From: Helicobacter mehlei
GTDB lineage: Bacteria; Campylobacterota; Campylobacteria; Campylobacterales; Helicobacteraceae
NCBI RefSeq assembly: GCF_003660265.1
Contig: NZ_QXQP01000001.1
Location: forward strand, 1-64,000
Direction of reading: 5' to 3'
DNA length: 64,000 nucleotides
Part shown: piece after piece, positions 1-7,820 of the stretch
Layout of the letters: each line of letters begins with the position of its first letter
Numbering within the stretch: position 1 is the stretch's first letter
Made by a program: the position numbers and the translations under genes
The notes under the pieces: generated by a model
Told to the model about the DNA's origin: nothing
The model's database searches: none
What the model saw: only the letters and a program-made list of their open reading frames with translations

Positions 1-567
1 GGGAGCTTTAACATGGGGGGTATGGGGGGTGGGAGTTTTGGCAACTTTGGGGATTTTGGCTTTTCAGAAAATTTAGATGTCCAAGTGGAAATCCAAATTG
101 CCCTAAGAGAGGCAGTTTTAGGGGCAAAGCGTAAAATCCAACTCCAACATGATAGTTTTGAGATCAAAATCCCCGCTGGGGTCAAGGAGGGCGAGGTGTT
201 GCGCGCACGGGGGCGCGGACACCAACAGGGCAGAATGCAGGGCGATGTGCTCTTAAAAGTGCATGTGCTGGAGGACAGCGAATACACCAGAGAGGGAGAC
301 GATCTCATTAAATCCTTTGATCTGCCCTTGAAGATTGCACTTTTTGGGGGCAAGGTGCAGGTGGAAACCTTGCACAGGGAAGTTAGCTTGAAAATCCCAC
401 CCAATACCAAAAACGCCCAAAAATTCCGCCTTAAAGAATTGGGGGTTAAAAACCGCAAAAGTGGGAACATGGGGGACTTATACCTAAAGGCTAATGTAAT
501 TTTGCCCCATACTGATAGCATGAGTGCGCAGTTTAAGCAAGTTTTGCAAGAACAATTAAAGGATTAG
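1..567 (+). CDS. cbpA: CbpA/DnaJ-family co-chaperone, 3' part
   Basis: This is the C-terminal part of a J-domain co-chaperone; the J domain lies upstream of the window. The frame is open from base 1, so the gene is partial at its 5' end. A Gly/Phe-rich linker (about the first 20 codons) leads into two beta-rich substrate-binding domains typical of class II Hsp40. There is no CxxCxGxG zinc-finger repeat, which favours CbpA over DnaJ. It delivers unfolded proteins to DnaK in the cytoplasm. It sits two bases before hspR. In H. pylori cbpA and hspR are co-transcribed and the operon is repressed by HspR, so the same control is likely here; the promoter and operators are outside the window. Confidence 0.93.
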   Translation, partial: GSFNMGGMGGGSFGNFGDFGFSENLDVQVEIQIALREAVLGAKRKIQLQHDSFEIKIPAGVKEGEVLRARGRGHQQGRMQGDVLLKVHVLEDSEYTREGDDLIKSFDLPLKIALFGGKVQVETLHREVSLKIPPNTKNAQKFRLKELGVKNRKSGNMGDLYLKANVILPHTDSMSAQFKQVLQEQLKD

Positions 568-569
568 GC

Positions 570-935
570 ATGGTGGATTATGACGCACCGCTTTATTTGA
601 TCAGCGTGGTGGCTAAGATTTTAGGCGTGCATCCCCAGACCCTGCGCCAATATGAAAAAGAGGGGCTAGTAGAGCCTAAGCGCACCGATGGGAAAATGCG
701 CCTCTATTCGCAACGCGATGTGGATAAGATCAAGACGATCTTGCGCCTAACCCGTGATATGGGTGTGAATTTAGCAGGGGTGGATATCATTTTGCGTTTA
801 AAAGAACGCCTAGATGAGCTCGATAGTCTCAATGAGCAACTCCAAGCCCACGTGAAAAAACACGCCACTACCCCCACAGAAGCCAAACAAATCCAAAAAA
901 CTTCCTATGAGTTGATTTTATTTAAGAAGTCTTAA
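570..935 (+). CDS. hspR: HspR, MerR-family heat-shock repressor
   Basis: A 121-residue MerR-type regulator. The winged-helix DNA-binding region spans about residues 8-78 and contains the family signature HPQTLRQYEKEGL followed by RLYSQRDVDKI. A short charged coiled-coil follows at about 85-115 for dimerisation. There are no effector-binding cysteines, as expected for HspR rather than a metal sensor. HspR represses chaperone operons (in H. pylori groESL, hrcA-grpE-dnaK and its own operon, partly with HrcA). The ATG is two bases after the cbpA stop, so the genes are translationally coupled. The next 450 bases hold no intact plus-strand gene. In H. pylori rarA follows hspR, so synteny breaks here. 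Confidence 0.93.
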   Translation: MVDYDAPLYLISVVAKILGVHPQTLRQYEKEGLVEPKRTDGKMRLYSQRDVDKIKTILRLTRDMGVNLAGVDIILRLKERLDELDSLNEQLQAHVKKHATTPTEAKQIQKTSYELILFKKS

Positions 936-1016
936 AGCACAGAGGGGGCTCAAACCCACTCTTTGACCTCTTATATGCCCTTTAATGTGATATGGGACTT
1001 GCACAACCACGCACTT

Positions 1017-1323
1017 TCACGCATTCACTGCCCAAAAGCTACCAAAACCAAGGATAGATTTCTTTGTTGCACCGATATCGATCAACTTCTCTTGCTTTGC
1101 ACCAAATCCACTAGCATATATATTGGCCTGTTGTTGCACCTGTTGCATCGCCCGTTGCTTAAATCCTCCATTATGTGCCTTGCCATAAGGGCACAAGTGA
1201 GTTGTTGCATGCATACCCAAAAACAGAGGTTGTGTTATCCGTCAATGGCTGGTTAGGGTTAATGGCGTCTAACCGAGTGGTGCAACCCACAAAGAGGAGA
1301 CCAGCGACTACCGCCCCTCCATA
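1017..1323 (-). pseudogene. Remnant of a small lipoprotein gene (TRL-like)
   Basis: Two minus-strand frames together resemble one short lipoprotein. The first (about 1323 to 1171) has a hydrophobic stretch ending in the lipobox LLFVGC, then TTRLDAINPNQPL. It has no start codon, because a TAA lies directly upstream, and it ends at a TAA at 1171-1173. The second (1220 to 1017) is in another frame and continues with GKAHNGGFKQRAMQQ and ends in KKSILGFGSFWAVNA. A frameshift near 1171-1200 and a damaged 5' end would explain the pattern. The tail loosely resembles TRL-family lipoproteins, named for lying near tRNA loci; a tRNA cluster lies about 2 kb away. The family call is tentative. The rest of 936-1385 shows no other gene. 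Confidence 0.5.
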
Positions 1324-1385
1324 TTAACAATGGATAACTAGCCATTGAAAAATGGCAAAATGATTGATTCGAGGGATTCAGGGTA

Positions 1386-2513
1386 CTACTCCCCCCCTCT
1401 ATATTCATAAACAAAAGGCACGGGGTGGTAATCCACCACCCTATCACCACAAGCTCCCATGCCAAAAAAGGCATCTTGCCAATTAGCCCATTTGTGTTCT
1501 TGGTGCTTCTCTTTGGGGCTAGAGCAATCAAGATTGACATAATCAGTGTCCTTAATGGCAAAATAATTTTGGAACAAGGCAATTTTAGCAGCGTTGTTTT
1601 GGCGACAACGGACTTGTTTGTTAAAGGTTTGGATATCGCCATTGTTATCGGTGTTTCTATCATCAGTAAGGATGATATGCAGATTTGCCTTTTTGAGCAT
1701 ATTGGGAAAATCCTCCACAATGCGCTGGCTTTGAGCGAAAATCTCCATATTACTATCAATCGCACTGGGTAAGACTATATAGAGGTCTTTAGCTTGGGGG
1801 TTTTGAGAAAGGATCGTAACGATTTGAGAGGTCGGAATGAGATCAAAAAGGGCGTTAAAATCACGGTGGTAGTAGGCATCATTAGCCTTTTGCATCTCTT
1901 GCATGCTCCGCCTAATCATTTGGCGGGCTTGCTTAAATCCACCAGAAGGGTCAGTGAGCTCAATAGCCAAAGTGTTGCCCTTGTCTAAAATCCATGTGCT
2001 ATAAGTGGTGGTGCGCACACCCCAACCATAGAATGCGCCTTGATGTGCTTGGGCATAATCCTTGATCTGGGCGATGTTAAAATCTGTCCCTTCTAAGGGT
2101 TTTAGAGATAAAAGGGCGATGTCTCTGGGTTCATTTTCTTCCCCCTCATCATCCCCTTCAGGCACCTTATTGTTTAACATATCCCTAATCTTAGGGGGCG
2201 TGTTCTCATAGGCGCGCGCCTCTTGTATTCTCTGATGGATATAGGTTTTCTCTTGGGGCGTGGCGCGCTCTAAGAAATCCTGAGCTCTGTAAGCTTGGCT
2301 GTTATCTTTACTCACCACAAAGACATACAATTTGTCATATGCTTTAGAGCGCACGGCAACCACTACATCAAACTTAGCATTTAAACTCGTGCGCTCTTTT
2401 TCAAGGGGGTTAGTGCCTAAAAACTTAGACAACGCTTGTAAATTATCCTCACTAGTAAGCCCACCAGCAAGCAAACTACCCATACAAAGGCATAGTAACA
2501 TTAACAAACGCAT
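1386..2513 (-). CDS. Secreted protein of unknown function, 375 aa
   Basis: Unrecognised protein with an N-terminal signal peptide (MRLLMLLCLCMGSLLAGG, cleavage likely after residue 17 or 18), so probably periplasmic. An acidic stretch with consecutive D and E lies at about 119-127. The second half has a predicted strand (DLYIVLPS), a long helix, a second strand (ANLHIILTDD) and then a cysteine-containing helix. This order resembles the thioredoxin-like domain of DsbC/DsbG, but no CxxC active site is present. Its ATG lies two bases after the stop of the upstream gene and its ribosome-binding site overlaps that stop, so the two form an operon. The upstream protein shows the same strand-helix-strand layout, suggesting a duplicated pair. 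Function is not assigned. Confidence 0.8.
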   Translation of the reverse strand: MRLLMLLCLCMGSLLAGGLTSEDNLQALSKFLGTNPLEKERTSLNAKFDVVVAVRSKAYDKLYVFVVSKDNSQAYRAQDFLERATPQEKTYIHQRIQEARAYENTPPKIRDMLNNKVPEGDDEGEENEPRDIALLSLKPLEGTDFNIAQIKDYAQAHQGAFYGWGVRTTTYSTWILDKGNTLAIELTDPSGGFKQARQMIRRSMQEMQKANDAYYHRDFNALFDLIPTSQIVTILSQNPQAKDLYIVLPSAIDSNMEIFAQSQRIVEDFPNMLKKANLHIILTDDRNTDNNGDIQTFNKQVRCRQNNAAKIALFQNYFAIKDTDYVNLDCSSPKEKHQEHKWANWQDAFFGMGACGDRVVDYHPVPFVYEYRGGE

Positions 2514-2515
2514 AT

Positions 2516-3373
2516 TTAATCCTTTTTGGGGAGTGTGTAAAAGAGGGGCAAGAAGAAAGCAAGATCATCTGAATCTGTAACGCGATTTTTAGCAAGCCCC
2601 AATCTAAGGGTCAATCTGATGTTTTGCGTGATGCGCGCCATAGTTTTATGTTCCAATGTATGAGTCTCTGCTTCATTATCCAACACATCCGAGTCTAAAA
2701 ACCGCGTGCATTGTTGCAAACGCGCTATGGTGCTAAGGTGTTGCGGGTTTTGTTGGAAATATTGTAGGCAAAGAGCTGCCCCCAAGAAGAGAGTATTCTC
2801 CACATCTTCACTAGGGTATCCTCCTAATAACACCACATGCACCCTTGCCTCTTTGGTGAGCTTTTCAAGCTTAGCTACAATCTCTTTGGACGGGACTCCT
2901 TTAGAGATGTAATAGACCTCCTTAACGGGGTGCTTGGATGGGGATTCTAGGGTGATGGTGTTTTTTGGAGGCAGTGCCTTGATAAATGCTTTAAAAGCTT
3001 TGGCATGCGTGGCGATAAAACGCTCCTTTTGCAAGGGGTCATTATGCTTTGCTGCTTGCTGACGCAACTCTAGGATTTGCTTGTAATCTCTTGGATCGGG
3101 CAAAACTAGCCCTCCATTGGCAGCCAACATTAAACTACTTTTGGGATCCCATAAAGACACTTCTTGCTCTTGGGTTTGCACATTTTGCGCTAACAGCACA
3201 TTAAAAGAGGTGGCGTGTAAGGGCACTTGTTTTAAAATCATAAACACTTCCTTTGGTTTAGAAGAGGGGACAAAATGCAAATACACTTGTTTAGTGGTTT
3301 TGGTGTTAAAATCTGAGGGGTTGCCTAGGAGCATGGAACAAGACAAACAAACAAGACTTAAGATTTTTTGCAC
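2516..3373 (-). CDS. Secreted protein of unknown function, 285 aa
   Basis: Unrecognised protein, first gene of a two-gene minus-strand operon. I place the start at the GTG at 3373, because AAAAGGAG lies just upstream and translation then opens with a good signal peptide (MQKILSLVCLSCSMLLG). The longer ATG reading from 3430 adds 19 residues that do not look like a leader. The second half has a strand (EVYYIS), a helix, a strand (RVHVVLLGG) and a helix with one cysteine (GAALCLQYF). This parallels the downstream protein and, loosely, DsbC-type thioredoxin folds, but there is no CxxC. It is likely periplasmic. No promoter was identified with confidence; the 78 bases upstream also hold the divergent tRNA promoter. 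Confidence 0.75.
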   Translation of the reverse strand: MQKILSLVCLSCSMLLGNPSDFNTKTTKQVYLHFVPSSKPKEVFMILKQVPLHATSFNVLLAQNVQTQEQEVSLWDPKSSLMLAANGGLVLPDPRDYKQILELRQQAAKHNDPLQKERFIATHAKAFKAFIKALPPKNTITLESPSKHPVKEVYYISKGVPSKEIVAKLEKLTKEARVHVVLLGGYPSEDVENTLFLGAALCLQYFQQNPQHLSTIARLQQCTRFLDSDVLDNEAETHTLEHKTMARITQNIRLTLRLGLAKNRVTDSDDLAFFLPLFYTLPKKD

Positions 3374-3451
3374 AGGCACTCCTTTTATTGGGGAATCGTG
3401 CATTATACTAAAAAGCGTTACACGCCACAAAATCTAAGGAGTCAAGAAAAC

Positions 3452-3481
3452 TTGACAAATAGACAATGAAGTTGCTATAAT
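3452..3481 (+). promoter_or_regulatory. Strong sigma-70-type promoter for the tRNA-tuf operon
   Basis: TTGACA (3452-3457) and TATAAT (3476-3481) are exact consensus boxes separated by 18 bases, with the first tRNA starting 12 bases after the -10 box. Helicobacter promoters usually lack a recognisable -35, so a perfect pair marks a very strong stable-RNA promoter. The same arrangement precedes tRNA-Asn at 31371. Confidence 0.8.
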
Positions 3482-3492
3482 ATAAGTTTTAT

Positions 3493-3565
3493 GCTGGCTT
3501 AGCTCAATTGGTAGAGCAGCTGCCTTGTAAGCAGCAGGTTGGGGGTTCAAGTCCCTTAGCCAGCT
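3493..3565 (+). tRNA. tRNA-Thr (TGT)
   Basis: Full cloverleaf: acceptor GCTGGCT pairs with AGCCAGC, anticodon loop CTTGTAA gives TGT (reads ACA), and the T-arm is GGGGGTTCAAGTCCC. The discriminator base is T, followed by CC and then directly by the next tRNA, so the terminal CCA is not encoded, unlike the other tRNAs of the cluster. Confidence 0.95.
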
Positions 3566-3567
3566 CC

Positions 3568-3653
<86 letters not shown>

Positions 3654-3655
3654 GC

Positions 3656-3732
3656 GCGGGAATAGCTCAGTTGGCTAGAGCATCAGCCTTCCAAGCTGAG
3701 GGTCGCGGGTTCGAGTCCCGTTTCCCGCTCCA
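3656..3732 (+). tRNA. tRNA-Gly (TCC)
   Basis: The acceptor GCGGGAA pairs with TTCCCGC, anticodon loop CTTCCAA gives TCC (reads GGA), and CCA is encoded. It is third in the tRNA cluster upstream of tuf. Confidence 0.95.
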
Positions 3733-3752
3733 GTTAGGAGATTTGGCAAAGT

Positions 3753-3828
3753 GCCCATATAGCTCAGGGGTCAGAGCACTTCCTTGGTAAGGAAGAGGTC
3801 GGCGGTTCAATTCCGCTTATGGGCTCCA
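3753..3828 (+). tRNA. tRNA-Thr (GGT)
   Basis: The acceptor GCCCATA pairs with TATGGGC, anticodon loop TTGGTAA gives GGT (reads ACC/ACT), and CCA is encoded. Last tRNA before tuf; the order Thr-Tyr-Gly-Thr-tuf is the same as in H. pylori and many other bacteria. Confidence 0.95.
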
Positions 3829-3881
3829 GTTGATGCAAATCCCTTAACGTGGCTTTTTAAAATTTTAGATAGGAGTCAAAT

Positions 3882-5081
3882 ATGGCAAAAGCAAAGTTTG
3901 AAAGAAATAAGCCCCATGTCAATGTCGGGACCATTGGGCATGTAGATCATGGCAAAACTACCTTGAGCGCGGCGATTTCTGCGGTGCTATCTCTCAAAGG
4001 TCTAGCCGAACTCAAAGATTATGACAACATTGACAACGCCCCTGAGGAAAAAGAGAGGGGTATTACCATTGCTACTTCTCACATTGAGTACTCCACAGAA
4101 AACCGCCACTATGCACATGTAGATTGTCCCGGACACGCTGACTATGTGAAAAATATGATCACCGGTGCCGCCCAAATGGATGGCGCGATTTTGGTTGTCT
4201 CAGCTGCTGATGGTCCCATGCCCCAAACCCGCGAACACATCTTATTAGCCCGTCAAGTGGGCGTACCCTATATCGTGGTGTTTTTGAACAAACAAGACAT
4301 GGTCGATGACCAAGAGTTGTTGGACTTGGTGGAAATGGAAGTGCGCGAACTTTTGAGTCAATATGAGTTTCCCGGAGATGATACCCCTATCATTGCTGGC
4401 TCTGCTCTTAAAGCCCTGGAAGAAGCCAAATCAGGTAACGTAGGCGAATGGGGTCAAAAGGTTTTACAACTCATGGAAGAAGTGGATAAATACATCCCCA
4501 CTCCCGAAAGAGATACTGAAAAAGCTTTCTTGATGCCCGTAGAAGATGTGTTTTCTATCGCTGGTCGAGGTACCGTGGTAACCGGTCGTATTGAACGCGG
4601 TGTGGTGAAAATCGGGGATGAAGTGGAAATTGTTGGCATTAAAGACACCCAAAAAACCACCGTTACTGGTGTGGAAATGTTCCGCAAAGAACTTGAAAAA
4701 GGTGAAGCTGGGGACAATGTGGGCGTGCTTTTGCGGGGCACAAAAAAAGAGGAAGTCTTCCGCGGTATGGTGCTTTGTAAGCCCGGCTCCATCACTCCCC
4801 ATAAGAAATTTGAAGGCGAAGTCTATGTCCTCTCCAAAGAGGAAGGTGGTCGCCATACACCTTTTTTCAATGGCTATCGCCCCCAATTCTATGTCCGCAC
4901 CACCGATGTAACCGGCTCTATCACTTTGCCTGAAGGCACAGAGATGATCATGCCCGGGGATAACACTAAAATTGTTGTGGAGCTCATTAGCTCTATTGCC
5001 CTAGAACTTGGGACAAAATTTGCGATCCGCGAAGGTGGTAAGACCGTGGGTGCGGGCGTGGTTACAAAGATCATTGAGTAG
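3882..5081 (+). CDS. tuf: Elongation factor Tu
   Basis: EF-Tu carries aminoacyl-tRNA to the ribosome as a GTP complex. The 399 residues match the usual length. G1 is GHVDHGKT at residues 19-26, G3 is DCPGH at about 80-84, and NKQD (G4) is at about 135-138. The domain 2 and 3 barrels are complete to the C-terminal VTKIIE. A good ribosome-binding site (TAGGAG) precedes the ATG. It lies 53 bases after tRNA-Thr(GGT) in the same transcription unit, so expression should be driven largely by the strong promoter at 3452-3481. It is the only tuf copy in the window. Confidence 0.98.
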   Translation: MAKAKFERNKPHVNVGTIGHVDHGKTTLSAAISAVLSLKGLAELKDYDNIDNAPEEKERGITIATSHIEYSTENRHYAHVDCPGHADYVKNMITGAAQMDGAILVVSAADGPMPQTREHILLARQVGVPYIVVFLNKQDMVDDQELLDLVEMEVRELLSQYEFPGDDTPIIAGSALKALEEAKSGNVGEWGQKVLQLMEEVDKYIPTPERDTEKAFLMPVEDVFSIAGRGTVVTGRIERGVVKIGDEVEIVGIKDTQKTTVTGVEMFRKELEKGEAGDNVGVLLRGTKKEEVFRGMVLCKPGSITPHKKFEGEVYVLSKEEGGRHTPFFNGYRPQFYVRTTDVTGSITLPEGTEMIMPGDNTKIVVELISSIALELGTKFAIREGGKTVGAGVVTKIIE

Positions 5082-5094
5082 TTGGGGGATCATT

Positions 5095-5253
5095 GTGAAA
5101 GTTAAGGTAGGTTTGAAATGTTTGGGGTGTGAGGAGATCAACTACAGTACCACCAAGAACGCCAAAACAAACACAGAAAAACTGGAGCTCAAGAAGTTTT
5201 GTCGCAGAGAAAACAAGCACACCTTGCACAAGGAGATCAAGCTCAAGAGCTAG
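5095..5253 (+). CDS. rpmG: Ribosomal protein L33
   Basis: A 52-residue large-subunit protein. I place the start at the GTG at 5095, after GGGGGAT, because the protein then opens [14 protein letters not shown], which fits L33. It keeps the four cysteines of the zinc-binding form: C9 and C12 (CLGC), and a single C near residue 36 (FCRRENKHT), so the second pair is incomplete, having FCRRE where zinc forms have CxxC. The core [20 protein letters not shown] is typical. It lies 13 bases after tuf and 17 bases before tRNA-Trp. A reading frame starting further upstream overlaps tuf and is artefactual. Confidence 0.92.
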   Translation: MKVKVGLKCLGCEEINYSTTKNAKTNTEKLELKKFCRRENKHTLHKEIKLKS

Positions 5254-5270
5254 AGGATGGGGAGGGGTGA

Positions 5271-5346
5271 AGGTCAGTAGCTCCAATGGTAGAGCGTCGG
5301 TCTCCAAAACCGGTTGTTGGGGGTTCGAGTCCCTCCTGGCCTGCCA
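5271..5346 (+). tRNA. tRNA-Trp (CCA)
   Basis: The acceptor AGGTCAG pairs with CTGGCCT (one T-G pair), anticodon loop CTCCAAA gives CCA, discriminator G, and CCA is encoded. It lies between rpmG and secE, the standard position in Campylobacterota and many other bacteria. Confidence 0.95.
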
Positions 5347-5375
5347 GTGGGTGTAAGATTTTAAAAGTGGGTGGC

Positions 5376-5555
5376 ATGAAGAAGTTATTATCTCAGTATA
5401 AATTGACAAAAGAAGAGCTGTCAAAGGTGATTTTTCCGCTCAAAGAGCAGATTCGCAATGCCTTAGTATCCGTTTTGGTTGTGGTGACGATCATCACGCT
5501 ATTTTTGACTTTGATAGATTTTGTTTTGTCGGCTTTTGTTTCTAGCGTGCTTTAG
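5376..5555 (+). CDS. secE: Preprotein translocase subunit SecE
   Basis: A 59-residue single-span SecE of the short bacterial type. An amphipathic N-terminal segment (KLTKEELSKVIFPLKEQ) is followed by one transmembrane helix (about residues 28-55). It clamps the SecY channel in the inner membrane. The ATG at 5376 is chosen because earlier codons in this frame run through tRNA-Trp. It is followed nine bases later by nusG, the near-universal secE-nusG arrangement. Confidence 0.93.
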   Translation: MKKLLSQYKLTKEELSKVIFPLKEQIRNALVSVLVVVTIITLFLTLIDFVLSAFVSSVL

Positions 5556-5564
5556 GGGAATTTA

Positions 5565-6098
5565 ATGGGTATGGAGTGGTATGCGATCCAGACTTATTCG
5601 GGGAGCGAACAGGCGGTTAAAAAAGCCATTGAAAACATGGTGAGCGATCACAATATCGCCGATCGTGTCCAAGAGGTGATTGTGCCAACTGAGGATGTGA
5701 TCGAGCTTTCTAAAAAGAGCAAGAATAAGGTTACTGAGCGGAGTTTGTATCCGGGTTATGTGTTTATCAAAGTCGATTTAGATGAAGTGCTTTGGCACAA
5801 AATCCAATCTTTACCTAGAGTGAGTCGTTTTATTGGAGAAAGCAAGAAACCCACCCCTCTAGGGGAAGCTGATATTAGCAACATTTTAGAGAAAATGACC
5901 CACCGGGCAGCCCCCAAGCCCAAGATTTATTATGAACGCGGGGAGGTGGTGCGCATCATTGAAGGACCTTTTGCGAATTTTACGGCTGTCGTGGAAGAAT
6001 ACGATGTCGAGCACCGCAAGTTGAAGCTGAATGTGTCTATTTTTGGGCGCAATACTTTGATTGAGATTTTATATTCTCAAGTTGAAAAAATCATTTAA
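5565..6098 (+). CDS. nusG: Transcription termination/antitermination factor NusG
   Basis: NusG binds RNA polymerase and links it to Rho or to the leading ribosome. The N-terminal NGN domain (WYAIQTYSGSEQ, then the SLYPGYVFIKVDLDE region) is complete. The C-terminal KOW domain (about 122-177) contains GEVVRIIEGPFANFTAVVEE. Its 177 residues are normal. A second in-frame ATG at 5571 (MEWYAIQ) is an alternative start that fits homologues equally well. It lies between secE and rplK with gaps of 9 bases each, so it is co-transcribed with the ribosomal genes. Confidence 0.96.
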   Translation: MGMEWYAIQTYSGSEQAVKKAIENMVSDHNIADRVQEVIVPTEDVIELSKKSKNKVTERSLYPGYVFIKVDLDEVLWHKIQSLPRVSRFIGESKKPTPLGEADISNILEKMTHRAAPKPKIYYERGEVVRIIEGPFANFTAVVEEYDVEHRKLKLNVSIFGRNTLIEILYSQVEKII

Positions 6099-6107
6099 GG
6101 AGCATGC

Positions 6108-6533
6108 ATGGCAAAAAAGGTTGTCGGCGAGATCAAGTTACAAATCCCCGCAGGCAAGGCTAACCCCTCTCCGCCCGTAGGTCCAGCTTTGGGTCAAAGG
6201 GGTGTGAATATCATGGAGTTTTGCAAGGCATTTAATGAGCGCACAAAAGACATGGGGAGTTTTAATATCCCCGTGATCATCACGGTTTATCAAGATAAAA
6301 GTTTCACTTTTATCACCAAAAAACCCCCCGTTACAGACTTGATTAAAAAAGCCAGCGGGGTCGCCAAAGGCTCAGATAACCCCCTTAAAAACAAGGTGGG
6401 TAAGCTCACCATGCAACAAGTCGAGGAGATCGCCCAAAACAAGATGGAGGATCTCAACACCACCACCCTAGAGGCAGCTAAAAAGATCGTCATGGGGAGT
6501 GCTAGGAGCATGGGCATCGAGGTTGTAGAGTAG
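6108..6533 (+). CDS. rplK: Ribosomal protein L11
   Basis: L11 forms part of the GTPase-associated centre of the 50S subunit. Its 141 residues are standard. The N-terminal domain carries [21 protein letters not shown], the family signature, and the C-terminal rRNA-binding domain ends with [16 protein letters not shown] lies just before the ATG. It is followed after 10 bases by rplA, in the conserved L11-L1 pair. Confidence 0.98.
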   Translation: MAKKVVGEIKLQIPAGKANPSPPVGPALGQRGVNIMEFCKAFNERTKDMGSFNIPVIITVYQDKSFTFITKKPPVTDLIKKASGVAKGSDNPLKNKVGKLTMQQVEEIAQNKMEDLNTTTLEAAKKIVMGSARSMGIEVVE

Positions 6534-6543
6534 GAGAGAAAAC

Positions 6544-7245
6544 ATGGCAAAAGTGGCAAAAAGATTGCAAAAATTAGCAGAAAAGTTTGATAAAGACAAG
6601 GTGCATAGCGTTCAAGAGGGCGTTAGTGTAGTCAAATCCCTAGCTTCGGCTAAGTTTGATGAAAGTGTGGAGGTGGCTTTGCGTCTAGGGGTCGATCCCA
6701 GACATGCCGATCAAATGGTGCGCGGAGCGGTGGTCTTGCCCCATGGCACCGGTAAAAAAGTGCGTGTAGCTGTCTTTGCTAAAGACATCAAACTAGATGA
6801 AGCTAAAGAGGCGGGGGCTGATGTGGTCGGGGGCGAGGATTTGGCTGAGGAGATCAAAAACGGGAATACCAGTTTTGACATGGTGATCGCCACTCCGGAC
6901 ATGATGGCGGTTGTGGGGAAGGTGGGGCGTATTTTAGGCCCTAAAGGCTTGATGCCTAACCCCAAAACTGGCACCGTTACGATGGATGTCAAAAAAGCCG
7001 TGAGCAATGCCAAAAGCGGGCAAGTCAATTTCCGCGTGGATAAAAAGGGCAATTTGCACGCCCCCATTGGCAAAGCGAGCTTTAGTGAAGAGCAGATCCA
7101 GCAAAACCTGTTGGAGCTAGTCCGCACACTTAATAAACTCAAACCCAATACCTCAAAGGGCAAATATATCCGCAATGGTGTGGTGTCTTTGAGCATGTCC
7201 CCGGGTGTGCGTTTGGATTGTCAAGAGTTGATGGACACAAAATAA
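6544..7245 (+). CDS. rplA: Ribosomal protein L1
   Basis: L1 forms the mobile stalk at the E site and in many bacteria autoregulates the L11-L1 operon. The 233 residues and motifs are typical: [36 protein letters not shown] and the C-terminal [19 protein letters not shown] precedes the ATG. An 83-base leader separates it from rplJ and probably carries the L10 regulatory structure. Confidence 0.98.
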   Translation: MAKVAKRLQKLAEKFDKDKVHSVQEGVSVVKSLASAKFDESVEVALRLGVDPRHADQMVRGAVVLPHGTGKKVRVAVFAKDIKLDEAKEAGADVVGGEDLAEEIKNGNTSFDMVIATPDMMAVVGKVGRILGPKGLMPNPKTGTVTMDVKKAVSNAKSGQVNFRVDKKGNLHAPIGKASFSEEQIQQNLLELVRTLNKLKPNTSKGKYIRNGVVSLSMSPGVRLDCQELMDTK

Positions 7246-7249
7246 TTTA

Positions 7250-7328
7250 TCTTAGACTTAAGAAACAAGGGCGCAAGCTTGATTTACTTTGGTAGCCTTG
7301 TGGAAGTCAGGTCGGAAAGGAGGAAACC
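7250..7328 (+). promoter_or_regulatory. Candidate L10 leader upstream of rplJ
   Basis: The gap between rplA and rplJ can fold: ACAAGG at 7265-7270 pairs with CCTTGT at 7296-7301, enclosing a smaller GCAAGCTTG hairpin. It is followed by unpaired, purine-rich GGAAGTCAGGTCGGAAAGG and the ribosome-binding site. In many bacteria L10-L12 binds such a leader to repress rplJL. The location and fold fit; I cannot run a covariance-model search. Confidence 0.5.
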
Positions 7329-7811
7329 ATGAATAAAGAGCAAAAACAAGAGCTTGTGGTACGCTTAAAAGAGGCATTCGCCAGCATGGATGCGTTGGTG
7401 GTGTGTGATTATAAAGGCTTGCCAGTCAAGCACTTAGAGCAATTACGTAATGCTGCTAGAGTGCAGGGCATCCAAGTGCAGGTGGTCAAAAACACCTTAG
7501 CCCGCCTAGCCCTTCAAGAAGCGGGTCTAAGTCCCTTAGAGCTTAAAGAGACTAATATCTTTGTTTGGGGGAGCGATCAGATCGCTTTATCTAAATTGGT
7601 GATGGGCTTTGCTAAGGACCACAAGGATCATTTTCACATCAAAGCCGGGCTTTATGAAAAGCAAGCTGTGGATCGCGCGCATGTGGAGGCTATCTCCAAA
7701 TTACCCAGCAAAGAAGAGCTTATTGGCATGCTCTTGTCTGTTTGGATGGCACCGGCAAGGTATTTTGTTACCGGTTTGGACAATTTGAGAAAAGCAAAAG
7801 AACAAGAATAA
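7329..7811 (+). CDS. rplJ: Ribosomal protein L10
   Basis: L10 anchors the L7/L12 dimers to the 50S stalk. Its 160 residues begin [17 protein letters not shown]. The globular RNA-binding part includes [17 protein letters not shown] and [13 protein letters not shown]. The C-terminal helix that recruits L12 spans about residues 130-160. AAGGAGGAAACC precedes the ATG. It is followed closely by rplL and is likely autoregulated through the leader at 7250-7328. Confidence 0.97.
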   Translation: MNKEQKQELVVRLKEAFASMDALVVCDYKGLPVKHLEQLRNAARVQGIQVQVVKNTLARLALQEAGLSPLELKETNIFVWGSDQIALSKLVMGFAKDHKDHFHIKAGLYEKQAVDRAHVEAISKLPSKEELIGMLLSVWMAPARYFVTGLDNLRKAKEQE

Positions 7812-7820
7812 AGGATGACT

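Noticed and set aside
963-1256. A 97-codon plus-strand reading frame after hspR
   Set aside because: It is rich in Leu, Cys and His with no ribosome-binding site, and lies opposite the lipoprotein remnant, whose minus-strand frames look far more protein-like.
7296-7328. A possible SRP (4.5S) RNA, because of GTCAGGTCGGAAAGG
   Set aside because: The paired arms of SRP domain IV are missing and the stretch lies in the rplJ leader with the ribosome-binding site inside it.
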